A model generated the notes under the pieces. That model saw nothing but the letters and a program-made list of their open reading frames with translations. It had not been told where the DNA came from and ran no database searches. From contig NZ_CP011102.1 of assembly GCF_003534205.1 (NCBI RefSeq), positions 1,500,036 to 1,564,035 on the forward strand: a stretch of DNA of 64,000 nt, written 5' to 3'. This document shows positions 39,056-47,373 of this stretch, piece after piece. The DNA comes from Listeria weihenstephanensis (GTDB lineage Bacteria > Bacillota > Bacilli > Lactobacillales > Listeriaceae). Positions within the stretch are counted from its first letter, which is position 1; each line of letters begins with the position of its first letter. The translations under genes were made by a program, and so were the position numbers.

Positions 39056-39109
39056 AAATAAATAAGCGATACAATTCCGGGATTCGGAGTTATATCGCTT
39101 ATTTATTTT
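39056..39109. terminator. Bidirectional terminator between the WxL genes and arsR-type gene
   Basis: AAATAAATAAGCGATA (39056-39071) pairs with TATCGCTTATTTATTT (39093-39108), flanked by A- and T-rich sequence. It overlaps the 3' end of the ArsR-family gene. Confidence 0.85.
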
Positions 39110-39383
39110 GGAAGATGTCGAAGAACCCGGGATATTTAGCGATCACTTCTTTGTTTGGTGAATAAATATGCGCGGTGCCTTCTTTGCGAACATCGACTAA
39201 ACCGGCCTCCTTTAACAACTTAATATGGTGGGACATGGTTGATTTGGAAATATCGTAGGTGCCGTTTGTGACGCGCTGTTCTCCTTTTTGCAGTAAGCAA
39301 CGAAAGACGTCGAGGCGAATTGGATCACTCAAGGCTTGGAATAAAAGTAGCAACTGTTCTGAATCTTGATTATTGTTTTTCAT
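39099..39383 (-). CDS. ArsR family transcriptional regulator
   Basis: 94 residues from the ATG at 39383 (MKNNNQ); an in-frame ATG at 39401 gives 100 residues, and neither has a good ribosome binding site. The winged helix FQALSDPIRLDVFRCLL then STMSHHIKLLKEAGLV is typical. The metal-site Cys-x-Cys of arsenic or cadmium sensors is absent, so it probably senses a small molecule or redox state. It is divergent from the monooxygenase-nitroreductase pair, and an inverted-repeat operator lies in the shared promoter. Confidence 0.88.
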   Translation of the reverse strand: MKNNNQDSEQLLLLFQALSDPIRLDVFRCLLQKGEQRVTNGTYDISKSTMSHHIKLLKEAGLVDVRKEGTAHIYSPNKEVIAKYPGFFDIFQNK

Positions 39384-39411
39384 AAAAATATCATAGCACA
39401 TTACATATTAG

Positions 39412-39464
39412 TTGCCTAGTAAAATTTGATATGGTATAGTGTGTTTGTTCGAAAAAAATCGAAC
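39412..39464 (+). promoter_or_regulatory. Promoter and ArsR-type operator of the monooxygenase-nitroreductase pair
   Basis: TTGCCT (39412-39417), 17-base spacer, TATAGT (39435-39440). A perfect inverted repeat GTTCGA-N6-TCGAAC (39447-39464) sits at the predicted transcription start, where bound repressor would block initiation. Confidence 0.75.
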
Positions 39465-39493
39465 GATACGACCACAGAAAGAAGGGCAAATAA

Positions 39494-39787
39494 ATGCTAG
39501 TTATTCAAGCGAAGTTAGAAGTCCAAGAAGATAAGATTGCGGCATTTCTAAAAGAAGTAGAGCCGTTGATTGAAGCATCAAAAGCCGAGTCAGGGAATGC
39601 TGGTTACACATTGACGCGTTCTGTTGAGAAGTCAACCGAGTTTTACATGATAGAGCAGTGGGAAGATGTGGCTGCCATTGAAGCACATAATAAAAGCGAA
39701 CATTTTCAAGCGTTTCAGGCAGGCGTTGGCAGTTTATTGAGCGCACCGCCAGCGATACAAGTACTTAGTAAAGTAGAAGGGAAGTAA
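39494..39787 (+). CDS. Antibiotic biosynthesis monooxygenase (ABM) domain protein
   Basis: 97 residues, single ABM ferredoxin-like domain: strand-rich N-terminus LVIQAKLEVQEDKIAAF, SGNAGYTLTRSVEKSTEFYMIEQWED, and a closing helix with HNKSEHFQAF. YgiN-like proteins of this type act on quinols or other aromatic substrates without cofactor. AAAGAAGGGC precedes the ATG. Four bases from the nitroreductase gene, so the two form an operon under the divergent ArsR protein. Confidence 0.88.
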   Translation: MLVIQAKLEVQEDKIAAFLKEVEPLIEASKAESGNAGYTLTRSVEKSTEFYMIEQWEDVAAIEAHNKSEHFQAFQAGVGSLLSAPPAIQVLSKVEGK

Positions 39788-39791
39788 TACT

Positions 39792-40421
39792 ATGTATAAA
39801 AATAATGATTTTGAAGATATAATCAAAAACCGCCGTTCGATTCGTGGGTACGACGATACGGTGAAAATTAGTCAAGAAGAGATGGAGCAGATTTTGACAG
39901 ATGCGATGCGTGCACCTTCATCGGTAAACATGCAACCGTGGCGTTTTGTGGTGGTAGCGAGCACAGAAGGAAAAGAAACATTGCGCCCGCTTGTGCGCTT
40001 TAATACGTTGCAAAATGATACGTCCGCTGCGATGATTGTGATTTTTGGCGATGTGGACGCGTTTGATAATGCGGAGAAAATTTTCGGTAGCGCAGTGGAG
40101 CAAGGAATGATGCCGGCTGATGTGAAAGAGAAGCAAATGTCAGCGTTGACACCGTATTATGCGAATTCACCACGCGAGGAATTGGAACGGGTGGCGTTGA
40201 TTGATGGTAGCTTGGTCGCGATGCAATTGATGCTTGTGGCGCGGGCTTACGGCTATGATACGAATCCGATCGGTGGATTTGAGAGACAGAAAGTTGCTGA
40301 GACGTTCGGCATGGACACGGAGCGTTTTGTGCCGGTGATGATTGTCTCGATTGGGAAAGCAACGGACGCGGGTTATGGCTCGTATCGATTGAGTACGGAC
40401 GATACTGTTTTTTGGAAGTAA
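39792..40421 (+). CDS. Nitroreductase family FMN-dependent oxidoreductase
   Basis: 209 residues. IIKNRRSIRGYDD near residue 10 is the FMN-phosphate-binding start of the nitroreductase fold; MRAPSSVNMQPWRFVVV near 38 and a C-terminal PVMIVSIGKA block complete it. It would reduce nitro- or quinone compounds with NAD(P)H. With the ABM monooxygenase and ArsR repressor it suggests an inducible quinone or electrophile detoxification unit; that link is inference. Confidence 0.88.
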   Translation: MYKNNDFEDIIKNRRSIRGYDDTVKISQEEMEQILTDAMRAPSSVNMQPWRFVVVASTEGKETLRPLVRFNTLQNDTSAAMIVIFGDVDAFDNAEKIFGSAVEQGMMPADVKEKQMSALTPYYANSPREELERVALIDGSLVAMQLMLVARAYGYDTNPIGGFERQKVAETFGMDTERFVPVMIVSIGKATDAGYGSYRLSTDDTVFWK

Positions 40422-40435
40422 AAGAGGTGCAAATA

Positions 40436-40498
40436 ATGCTCTATATAAATATTTTGGTGGAGAATAATCTGCTTTAATATTTATATGGAGCATTTTTT
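40436..40498 (+). terminator. Terminator after the nitroreductase gene
   Basis: An 18-bp stem ATGCTCTATATAAATATT (40436-40453) with AATATTTATATGGAGCAT (40476-40493; one G-U pair) is followed by T6. Confidence 0.85.
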
Positions 40499-40631
40499 AA
40501 TTGTCTAAACATAGCATTTTGAGGTGAGAGAGTAGAAGTCAGCTTTTGCCTGGTAATATAATAGCTCTGTGTATGATTAAGTAGTAAGTAAATGTATATT
40601 TTGAAATAAGAGTATAGGACACTTGTAATCC

Positions 40632-40660
40632 TATTAATAACTCGTCTTATAGTGTATAAT
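40632..40660 (+). promoter_or_regulatory. Putative promoter of the ATPase-nuclease pair
   Basis: TATAAT at 40655-40660 with TATTAA 17 bases upstream (poor -35). A ~40-base leader leads to GGGAGGAGG before the ATG. The remainder of the gap back to 40500 is AT-rich with no further structure that I can see. Confidence 0.5.
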
Positions 40661-40700
40661 GATAAAAAAGTAATTCATTTTTTTGGGAGGAGGATATTAA

Positions 40701-42059
40701 ATGAGAATATTAATGAAAAATATTGGCATGGTCTCGGAAGCAGATGTTGTCGTAGATACAATTACTGTCATTGCTGGAGAAAATAATACTGGAAAAAGTA
40801 CCATTGGTAAATCCATATATGCTTTTTTAGAAGGACTCAGATTAGTGGAACAAAATGCGGAGACTAACAAGATAATATCAATACGCAGACAGTTAGCTCC
40901 TCTTGATAGTCTGGTTGTACATGCTAGATTTGGTCGAAATAAAAATAATGATAATAAGAAGCAATCAGCATTATTAGAGGTTGCAGAACATATTGATAAG
41001 TTAGAGATGAGTATATACAGGGAGCTAGAATACACTGGCGATTTGATAGATTCAGTTTCCGGGAAAAACATAAAAAAAATGATTAGTGAGGCTCAAGAAA
41101 TAGAACGGATTTTGAATGATAAAAAAGGTGTTTTAGGTGATGATCTATATAGCAGAGCAATTCAATTAGTAGAGAATTTGTTAGAAATGTTACAAATAGA
41201 TGCTAAGCATATATCTATCAAACAGAGATCGTTACAAAGAATTTTTGATAGCGAATTTGGTAGGAAAATATCCTCAATTTTTGCAGGTTCTGAGGACTCC
41301 TTTGTGAAAATTTTTTCAGATGGTATTAGCAGTGAAATATCTTTTGTTGAGAACAAGGTCTCCGAGAAAGGACTGAAAATTGAACATAAAAATGAATCAG
41401 GTGTTATATATATCGATAATCCATTCATATTAGATGATATTAATTTTGACCGTTTTAGAAGAAAATCAGAAAGATATAGCCATAAAGATGTTTTGTTGTC
41501 TCGATTAAATGTGAATGAAGAACAAATCAATCTATTTGAAGAAACATATAACAGAGTTAAATTTCAAGAACTATTCGATGGAATTCTTGATGAAGACTTG
41601 GTATTTTCAGAAGGAAATCTCGTCTACGGTGACTCATCTAAAAATTATGCTTTCGATGCTGAAAATCTAGCGACAGGTTTAAAGTCTTTTGCAATAATAA
41701 AAATGCTACTTGCATCGGGTGAGCTGGCTGACACAGAGATGTTAATCCTAGATGAACCCGAGATTCATCTACATCCAGAGTGGCAATTGAGATACGCAGA
41801 ATTAATAGTTCTTTTACAGGTGAATTATGGGTTGAAAGTATTGATAACTTCGCATAGTCCATATTTTGTTGAAGCAATTGAATTATTTTCAAAGAAACAT
41901 AATATATCTAAATCAGTTAGGTTTTACCAAACTGCTGTGGAAAAAAGGAGTGCTAAAATATTGGATGTTACTGAACAACTCGTTCTTATTTATAATAGTT
42001 TGGCTAAGCCGTATATAACTTTGGAAGAGTTGAGGGATGATGTCAATGGTGATGATTAA
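40701..42059 (+). CDS. AAA/ABC-type ATPase of a putative two-gene defence module
   Basis: 452 residues. It is an SMC/RecF/OLD-like ATPase: Walker A GENNTGKST near residue 29, a long central helical insertion (about 85-300), a degenerate ABC signature LATGLKSF near 328, Walker B MLILDEPEIHLHPEWQ near 350 and the H-loop LITSHSPYFVEAIE near 383. The C-terminus is short, with no TOPRIM nuclease, unlike OLD/GajA. The gene is clearly more AT-rich than its neighbours, which suggests transfer. It overlaps the downstream nuclease-like gene, implying a joint complex as in Septu-type ATPase-nuclease pairs. Family name unknown to me. Confidence 0.8.
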   Translation: MRILMKNIGMVSEADVVVDTITVIAGENNTGKSTIGKSIYAFLEGLRLVEQNAETNKIISIRRQLAPLDSLVVHARFGRNKNNDNKKQSALLEVAEHIDKLEMSIYRELEYTGDLIDSVSGKNIKKMISEAQEIERILNDKKGVLGDDLYSRAIQLVENLLEMLQIDAKHISIKQRSLQRIFDSEFGRKISSIFAGSEDSFVKIFSDGISSEISFVENKVSEKGLKIEHKNESGVIYIDNPFILDDINFDRFRRKSERYSHKDVLLSRLNVNEEQINLFEETYNRVKFQELFDGILDEDLVFSEGNLVYGDSSKNYAFDAENLATGLKSFAIIKMLLASGELADTEMLILDEPEIHLHPEWQLRYAELIVLLQVNYGLKVLITSHSPYFVEAIELFSKKHNISKSVRFYQTAVEKRSAKILDVTEQLVLIYNSLAKPYITLEELRDDVNGDD

Positions 42060-42573
42060 TTCTATAATCGAGAGTTTGCTTAAGGGACACGGTTATAGTA
42101 CTCTTAAAGAGTGTTCAAAGGATACAAGTGGTGAGAAAGATTTCTTTTTAGTAGAGGATGAAAGTTTAGATGTTTTTAATTTTGATGATATAATTGAAAA
42201 GGAGATAAGCTGTGGCTGCGATGTTCCTTGTTCTGTGGATAGCTTGTTATATAAAGATGGTATTCTACATATAATCGAATTTAAAAATACTATTGTTAGT
42301 GGGAGATCTAAGAAACGAGATATTAAATTAAAAATCTATGAAACTATTTTGTTCTTTGTTAAGGAATTTTCTTTGACTACAAATGATATGAATAATATTA
42401 AATTTATACTAGTTTGTTTAAATGAAGAAATTCCTACACACAGAGGTGTATCACGAGCAGATTTATCCGTAAGAATCCCCAAATGGTTAAAATTTATCCA
42501 TGAGTACACTGGTATTGAACCAATGGTGCATAGTCCGAAAATGTTTTTGGAGTACTTAAACCTACGGAATTGA
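42046..42573 (+). CDS. Small PD-(D/E)XK-like nuclease partner of the ATPase
   Basis: 175 residues from the ATG at 42046, which has TTGAGGG nine bases upstream; in-frame ATGs at 42037 and 42040 are too close to that site. No family recognised. The stretch CSVDSLLYKDGILHIIEFKNT near residues 66-86 has the spacing and hydrophobic strand of a PD-(D/E)XK nuclease core: Asp, then E-x-K (EFK) at a strand end; Glu residues at 10-35 could complete the site. Overlap with the ATPase gene by 14 bases and the same low GC indicate one module. Nuclease activity is inference; no HNH or TOPRIM motif is present. Confidence 0.65.
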   Translation: MVMINSIIESLLKGHGYSTLKECSKDTSGEKDFFLVEDESLDVFNFDDIIEKEISCGCDVPCSVDSLLYKDGILHIIEFKNTIVSGRSKKRDIKLKIYETILFFVKEFSLTTNDMNNIKFILVCLNEEIPTHRGVSRADLSVRIPKWLKFIHEYTGIEPMVHSPKMFLEYLNLRN

Positions 42574-42625
42574 GAAACTATTGTGTGTACAGGAGATTTT
42601 ATTAATACAATTAATGGATTATTGT

Positions 42626-42730
42626 TTGAGAAACGATTTATTATAGTATACTGATGACTGAAATATTCATAGTACCTTTAGCTCAAGCTGGGAATTAGAT
42701 GTGAAAATCTGATTCCTAGCTTTTTCTTTA
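42626..42730 (+). ncRNA. Possible short transcript or leader ending in a terminator before coaBC
   Basis: TTGAGA and TATACT spaced about 15-16 bases apart (near 42629-42655) could start a ~70-base RNA that ends at a hairpin pairing AGCTGGGAATTAGAT (42686-42700) with ATCTGATTCCTAGCT (42707-42721), followed by a T-rich tract. Without the promoter this is simply the terminator of the ATPase-nuclease operon. Only the terminator is well supported. Confidence 0.5.
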
Positions 42731-42806
42731 CCTTTATAACCTTCAACACTGTTTTTTCCCGCGTTAAAACGGTATAATTGATAGGAAGGTGAAAGAGGTG
42801 ACCTAG

Positions 42807-44012
42807 ATGTTGGATGGAAAAAATATCTTACTCGCGGTTTCTGGTGGAATCGCTGTTTATAAAGCTGTAGCGCTTACGAGTAAATTGACGCAGGCGGGCG
42901 CGAACGTGAAGGTGATGATGACGAAAAGTGCGCAGGAATTTGTACCAACGCTTTCGTTTCAGGTGTTGTCGCGGAATGATGTGTATACGGATACGTTTGA
43001 TGAGAAAGATTCGGGCGTGGTGGCGCATATAAATCTCGCGGACTGGGCGGATCTTGTGATTGTGGCGCCGGCGACGGCGAATGTGATTGGGAAGATGGCG
43101 AACGGGATTGCGGATGATATGGTGACGACGACGCTGCTTGCGACGGAAGCGCCGGTTTGGGTAGCGCCAGCGATGAATGTGCACATGATTGCGCATCCAG
43201 CTGTGGTGCGAAATATTAATCAGCTTTACGCGGACGGTGTTCGTTTTATTGAGCCGAGTGAGGGATATCTCGCGTGTGGTTACGTTGGTCGGGGGCGTTT
43301 AGAGGAGCCTGAACGGATTGTTGGACATTTGACGAACTTTTTTGCGGAGAAGAACACGACGCTTGCTGGACGGAAAGTTGTTGTGACGGCTGGTGCGACG
43401 ATGGAGAAACTGGACCCCGTTCGCTACTTTACGAATCACTCGACTGGAAAAATGGGTTTTGCGATTGCGGAAACAGCGGCGCGATATGGCGCTAATGTGA
43501 CGTTGATCACGTCTTCCACAAAATTACCTGTGCCACATGGTGTCGAAGCTGTGTATATCGAAACCGCGCAGGAAATGTACGAAGAAGTCATGAAGCATCA
43601 AGATTCCGCGGATATTTTCGTGATGAGTGCAGCGGTTGCGGATTATACGCCAAAAGTCATTCATGAACATAAAATTAAAAAACAACCCGGCGATTATACG
43701 ATCGAAATGGTGCGTACGAAAGATATTTTGGCCGAAATCGGTCAACTGAAAAAAGCCGAGCAAGTCGTGATTGGTTTTGCGGCTGAGACAGAGAACGTCA
43801 AAGAAAATGCACTGAAAAAACTGCATGCTAAAAATGCGGATATGATCGTGGCGAATAACGTAGCACAAATTGGTGCTGGTTTTGGTGTCGATACAAATCA
43901 AGTTACTTTTTACGGTCACGAAGATGAAGAGCGGGTTTTCCCGTTGTTATCTAAACAAGAGGTAGCGCGCGAAATTATCGAACAAGCGGCGCGTTTGTTG
44001 GAGGAAAAATAA
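42807..44012 (+). CDS. coaBC: Bifunctional phosphopantothenoylcysteine decarboxylase / phosphopantothenate-cysteine ligase
   Basis: 401 residues. The N-terminal flavoprotein CoaC domain has VSGGIAVYKA near residue 9 and PAMNVHM near 117 (catalytic PxMN). The CoaB domain from about 187 has VTAGATMEKLDPVRYFTNHSTGKMG. Two steps of CoA synthesis from phosphopantothenate. GAAAGAGGTGACC lies before the ATG and TATAAT at 42773-42778 is a likely -10. Also called dfp. Confidence 0.95.
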   Translation: MLDGKNILLAVSGGIAVYKAVALTSKLTQAGANVKVMMTKSAQEFVPTLSFQVLSRNDVYTDTFDEKDSGVVAHINLADWADLVIVAPATANVIGKMANGIADDMVTTTLLATEAPVWVAPAMNVHMIAHPAVVRNINQLYADGVRFIEPSEGYLACGYVGRGRLEEPERIVGHLTNFFAEKNTTLAGRKVVVTAGATMEKLDPVRYFTNHSTGKMGFAIAETAARYGANVTLITSSTKLPVPHGVEAVYIETAQEMYEEVMKHQDSADIFVMSAAVADYTPKVIHEHKIKKQPGDYTIEMVRTKDILAEIGQLKKAEQVVIGFAAETENVKENALKKLHAKNADMIVANNVAQIGAGFGVDTNQVTFYGHEDEERVFPLLSKQEVAREIIEQAARLLEEK

Positions 44013-44013
44013 G

Positions 44014-46416
44014 ATGGCAAGAGTAGCCCAAGTCATTGTCGATGTACCAGCGATGCAAGTCGACCGCGCTTTTGATTACCTCATTCCAGAAGCGTGGCGC
44101 GACATTGTTCGTCCTGGAATGCGGGTTTCGGTACCTTTTGGTAATCGAGCGTTGCAAGGATTCGTCGTTGGGATATCAGACGTGAGTGAATTTGCAAAGT
44201 TAAAAGAGATCAGAGAAATGATGGATTTGGCGCCAGTTCTAAATGAGGAATTGCTTGAACTGGGTGATTGGATAGCCGAGGAAACACTTGCTTATCGGAT
44301 CACAGCGTACCAAGCGATGCTCCCCGCGGCGCTTCGGGCGAAATATGAGAAATATTTTAGCTTGCTTGATACAGCGAATGACGAGGCGGATCAACTTTTT
44401 GAAGGTCATGAAACGATGGATTGGGAAAAAGCAGAACAACTCGGAGCCTTACCAACACTCCAAAAATGGATGAAAGAGGGCATTGTCGAGCTGATCTATC
44501 AAGTGAAAACGAAGATTACGAAAAAAACGATACGCGTGGCAAAACCGCTTTGCTCCGTGCAACAGTTGGAAGATGCGATCGAAAGTTTACCGAAATCAGC
44601 GAAAGCGCAGATCAAAATTTTGCAGTTTTTCCAGGTGTTTGATGGGGAATATATTGCGGTGAAAGAGTTGCGGACGACGCTTGGGACGACAGATGCATCG
44701 ATTCAAAAAGTGGCGGCACTAGGCTTGATTAAAATAGAAGATCAACATGTGGGACGCGATCCGTATGAAAACCATGATTTCAAACCAAGCATTCCGTTAC
44801 CTTTATTGCCAGATCAACAGGCGGCGTGCGATGCGATTGTGACTTCGGCAAGAACTGGGCAGCAGGAAACGTTTTTGCTGCACGGTGTGACTGGAAGCGG
44901 GAAAACCGAGATTTATTTACAGTCGATTGAGGCGGTACTTGCAGATGGGAAAGAAGCCATTGTACTCGTTCCTGAAATTGCATTGACGCCACAAATGGTC
45001 GAGCGGTTTAAAAGTCGCTTCGGCAAACAGGTCGCGGTACTTCACAGTGCGTTATCGGCAGGCGAAAAATACGATGAGTGGCGCAAAATCGAGCAAGGCA
45101 AAGCCAAAGTCGTGGTTGGTGCGCGTTCTGCGGTATTCGCTCCATTTTTGAATTTAGGCATTATTATTATTGATGAAGAGCATGAAACGAGCTATAAACA
45201 AGAAGATAATCCGCGGTACCATGCGCGGGATGTCGCGATTGAGCGGGCGAAGCGTTATGGTTGCCCTGTTGTTCTTGGAAGTGCAACGCCATCACTGGAA
45301 TCTTTTGCTAGGGCAGGGAAGAATCGCTATACGTTGCTGGAATTGCCAACGCGTGTGAATGATTCAGCGCTCCCCGAAGTAAAAGTTGTCGATATGAGTG
45401 AGGAATTGCGCAATGAGAACCGGACGGAATTTTCGATGGAATTGTTGGAGAAGATTAAGGATCGGATTGCGAAAAAAGAGCAGGTTGTTTTGCTATTAAA
45501 TCGGCGTGGTTATTCCTCGTTTGTGATGTGTCGTGATTGCGGATATGTGGTGGAATGCCCGAATTGTAGTATTTCGCTCACGTATCATCAGGCGCATAAT
45601 CAGATGAAATGCCATTATTGTGGGCATCAAGAACGCGTGCCAAACAAGTGTCCGAGCTGTGAAAGCGAGCAGATTCGCTATTTTGGAACAGGGACGCAAA
45701 AGGTCCAAGAAAGTTTGGCAAAACTCATTCCAGAGGCGCGGGTTATTCGGATGGACGTGGACACAACGACAAAAAAGGGTTCCCATGAAAAACTGCTAAA
45801 TCAATTTCGCGATAAAGAGGCAGATGTACTGTTAGGGACGCAGATGATCGCAAAAGGGCTCGATTTCCCAGATATAACACTCGTTGGCGTGCTGAATGCT
45901 GACACGATGCTGCATTTACCGGATTTCCGAGCGTCTGAAAAAACATTTCAATTGTTAACGCAAGTAAGTGGCCGTGCGGGAAGACATGAGTTGACGGGGG
46001 AAGTGATTGTGCAGAGTTACAATCCTGAACATTACAGCATCCAATATGCGAAAATGCATGATTATATCGGTTTTTATAATCACGAAATGCGTGTTCGAAA
46101 AATGGGTTCATACCCGCCGTTCTATTATTTAACACTGATCAATGTGAGCGATGAGGATGAGATGAAGGCGGTACGAACGATTCAGGAAATATCGCAATTT
46201 TTGCACGGGAAACTAGGGCAGGACGCGATTATTCTGGGTCCAGTTCCAAGCTCGATTGCACGAATCAAAAATAAATATCGCTACCAATGCATCATTAAAT
46301 ATAAAGTGGAGCCGAATTTGAAGGCTGAACTGAAAAATATTTTACTACACTATCAAAAAGAACAAGTCAAAGGATTAACGATCACGATGGACGTACAGCC
46401 GTTTGTGATGATGTAA
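44014..46416 (+). CDS. priA: Primosomal protein N', replication restart helicase
   Basis: 800 residues. It has an N-terminal 3'-DNA-binding domain, helicase Walker A GVTGSGKTE near residue 291, DEEH box IIIDEEHETSYKQ near 388, and the paired zinc sites CRDCGYVVECPNC and CHYCGHQ..CPSC between about 508 and 550. It reloads the replisome at stalled forks. It starts one base after coaBC behind TTGGAGG. No peptide deformylase gene follows, unlike in some Bacilli. Confidence 0.96.
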   Translation: MARVAQVIVDVPAMQVDRAFDYLIPEAWRDIVRPGMRVSVPFGNRALQGFVVGISDVSEFAKLKEIREMMDLAPVLNEELLELGDWIAEETLAYRITAYQAMLPAALRAKYEKYFSLLDTANDEADQLFEGHETMDWEKAEQLGALPTLQKWMKEGIVELIYQVKTKITKKTIRVAKPLCSVQQLEDAIESLPKSAKAQIKILQFFQVFDGEYIAVKELRTTLGTTDASIQKVAALGLIKIEDQHVGRDPYENHDFKPSIPLPLLPDQQAACDAIVTSARTGQQETFLLHGVTGSGKTEIYLQSIEAVLADGKEAIVLVPEIALTPQMVERFKSRFGKQVAVLHSALSAGEKYDEWRKIEQGKAKVVVGARSAVFAPFLNLGIIIIDEEHETSYKQEDNPRYHARDVAIERAKRYGCPVVLGSATPSLESFARAGKNRYTLLELPTRVNDSALPEVKVVDMSEELRNENRTEFSMELLEKIKDRIAKKEQVVLLLNRRGYSSFVMCRDCGYVVECPNCSISLTYHQAHNQMKCHYCGHQERVPNKCPSCESEQIRYFGTGTQKVQESLAKLIPEARVIRMDVDTTTKKGSHEKLLNQFRDKEADVLLGTQMIAKGLDFPDITLVGVLNADTMLHLPDFRASEKTFQLLTQVSGRAGRHELTGEVIVQSYNPEHYSIQYAKMHDYIGFYNHEMRVRKMGSYPPFYYLTLINVSDEDEMKAVRTIQEISQFLHGKLGQDAIILGPVPSSIARIKNKYRYQCIIKYKVEPNLKAELKNILLHYQKEQVKGLTITMDVQPFVMM

Positions 46417-46428
46417 AGGAGAAAAAGG

Positions 46429-47373
46429 ATGACAAAGATAATTTTCATGGGTACACCAGCATTTTCCGTATCCGTTTTAAATCAAGTAGCAGATAAATAT
46501 GAGGTCATCGCTGTTGTGACGCAGCCAGATCGAGCGGTTGGACGCAAGCGCGTACTGACACCACCACCTGTAAAAGAAGCAGCAGTTGCGCGTGGAATTC
46601 CGGTGTACCAACCAGAAAAATTACGAACTTCCACGGAATTAGAAGAATTAATCGGACTTGGCGCAGATTTAATCGTGACAGCAGCGTACGGCCAAATTTT
46701 GCCGAACTCGTTACTCGAAGCGCCAAAACACGGATGTATCAACGTTCATGCGTCTCTTTTGCCAGAATATCGTGGCGGGGCACCTGTGCATTATGCGATT
46801 TTGGATGGTAAAAAAGAAACTGGCGTGACGATTATGTATATGGTCGAGAAATTGGACGCTGGTGATATGTTGTCGCGCCGCAGTATTCCAATTACTGACG
46901 AAGATAACGTTGGGACGATGTTTGAAAAACTAAGCGAAGTCGGCGCGTCTTTATTAATGGATACGTTGCCCGATTTACTAGCAGGGAAAATTACGCCAGA
47001 ACCACAAGATGCTTCAAAAGTGACATTTGCGCCAAACATTAAACGGGAACAAGAAAAAATCGATTGGACCAAAGAAGGACGCGCTATTTTCAACCAAATC
47101 CGCGGACTTTCCCCATGGCCAGTCGCTTATACAACGCTTGCAGGAAATCCTTTTAAAATCTGGAAAGCACGGATCGAGGAGTCAGATCAAATTTTACCAG
47201 CAGGGCAAGTTGCTCGTACGACAAAACACGATTTTGCCATCGCAACTGGCGATAAAACGGTGATTATTCCGGAAATCGTGCAACCAGCAGGGAAACAAAA
47301 AATGGCTGTTGCTGACTATATGGCGGGAGCTGGGCAACATCTAAATCTAGAAACAAGGTTCGGTGAAATATGA
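46429..47373 (+). CDS. fmt: Methionyl-tRNA formyltransferase
   Basis: 314 residues. The hydrolase-like folate domain has NVHASLLPEYRGGAPVHYAI near residue 105 (catalytic Asn-His and the SLLP folate motif), and a C-terminal tRNA-binding barrel follows. It formylates initiator Met-tRNA. AAAGGAG precedes the ATG; it overlaps rsmB by 4 bases. Confidence 0.96.
   Translation: MTKIIFMGTPAFSVSVLNQVADKYEVIAVVTQPDRAVGRKRVLTPPPVKEAAVARGIPVYQPEKLRTSTELEELIGLGADLIVTAAYGQILPNSLLEAPKHGCINVHASLLPEYRGGAPVHYAILDGKKETGVTIMYMVEKLDAGDMLSRRSIPITDEDNVGTMFEKLSEVGASLLMDTLPDLLAGKITPEPQDASKVTFAPNIKREQEKIDWTKEGRAIFNQIRGLSPWPVAYTTLAGNPFKIWKARIEESDQILPAGQVARTTKHDFAIATGDKTVIIPEIVQPAGKQKMAVADYMAGAGQHLNLETRFGEI

Noticed and set aside
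40701-42059. OLD-family (GajA-like) nuclease-ATPase
   Set aside because: The ATPase motifs fit, but the protein ends soon after the H-loop region and no TOPRIM domain is present, so a nuclease activity in this chain is unlikely.
33214-42806. Prophage or transposon carrying the accessory block
   Set aside because: No integrase, transposase, structural phage genes, tRNA target or terminal direct repeats can be seen.
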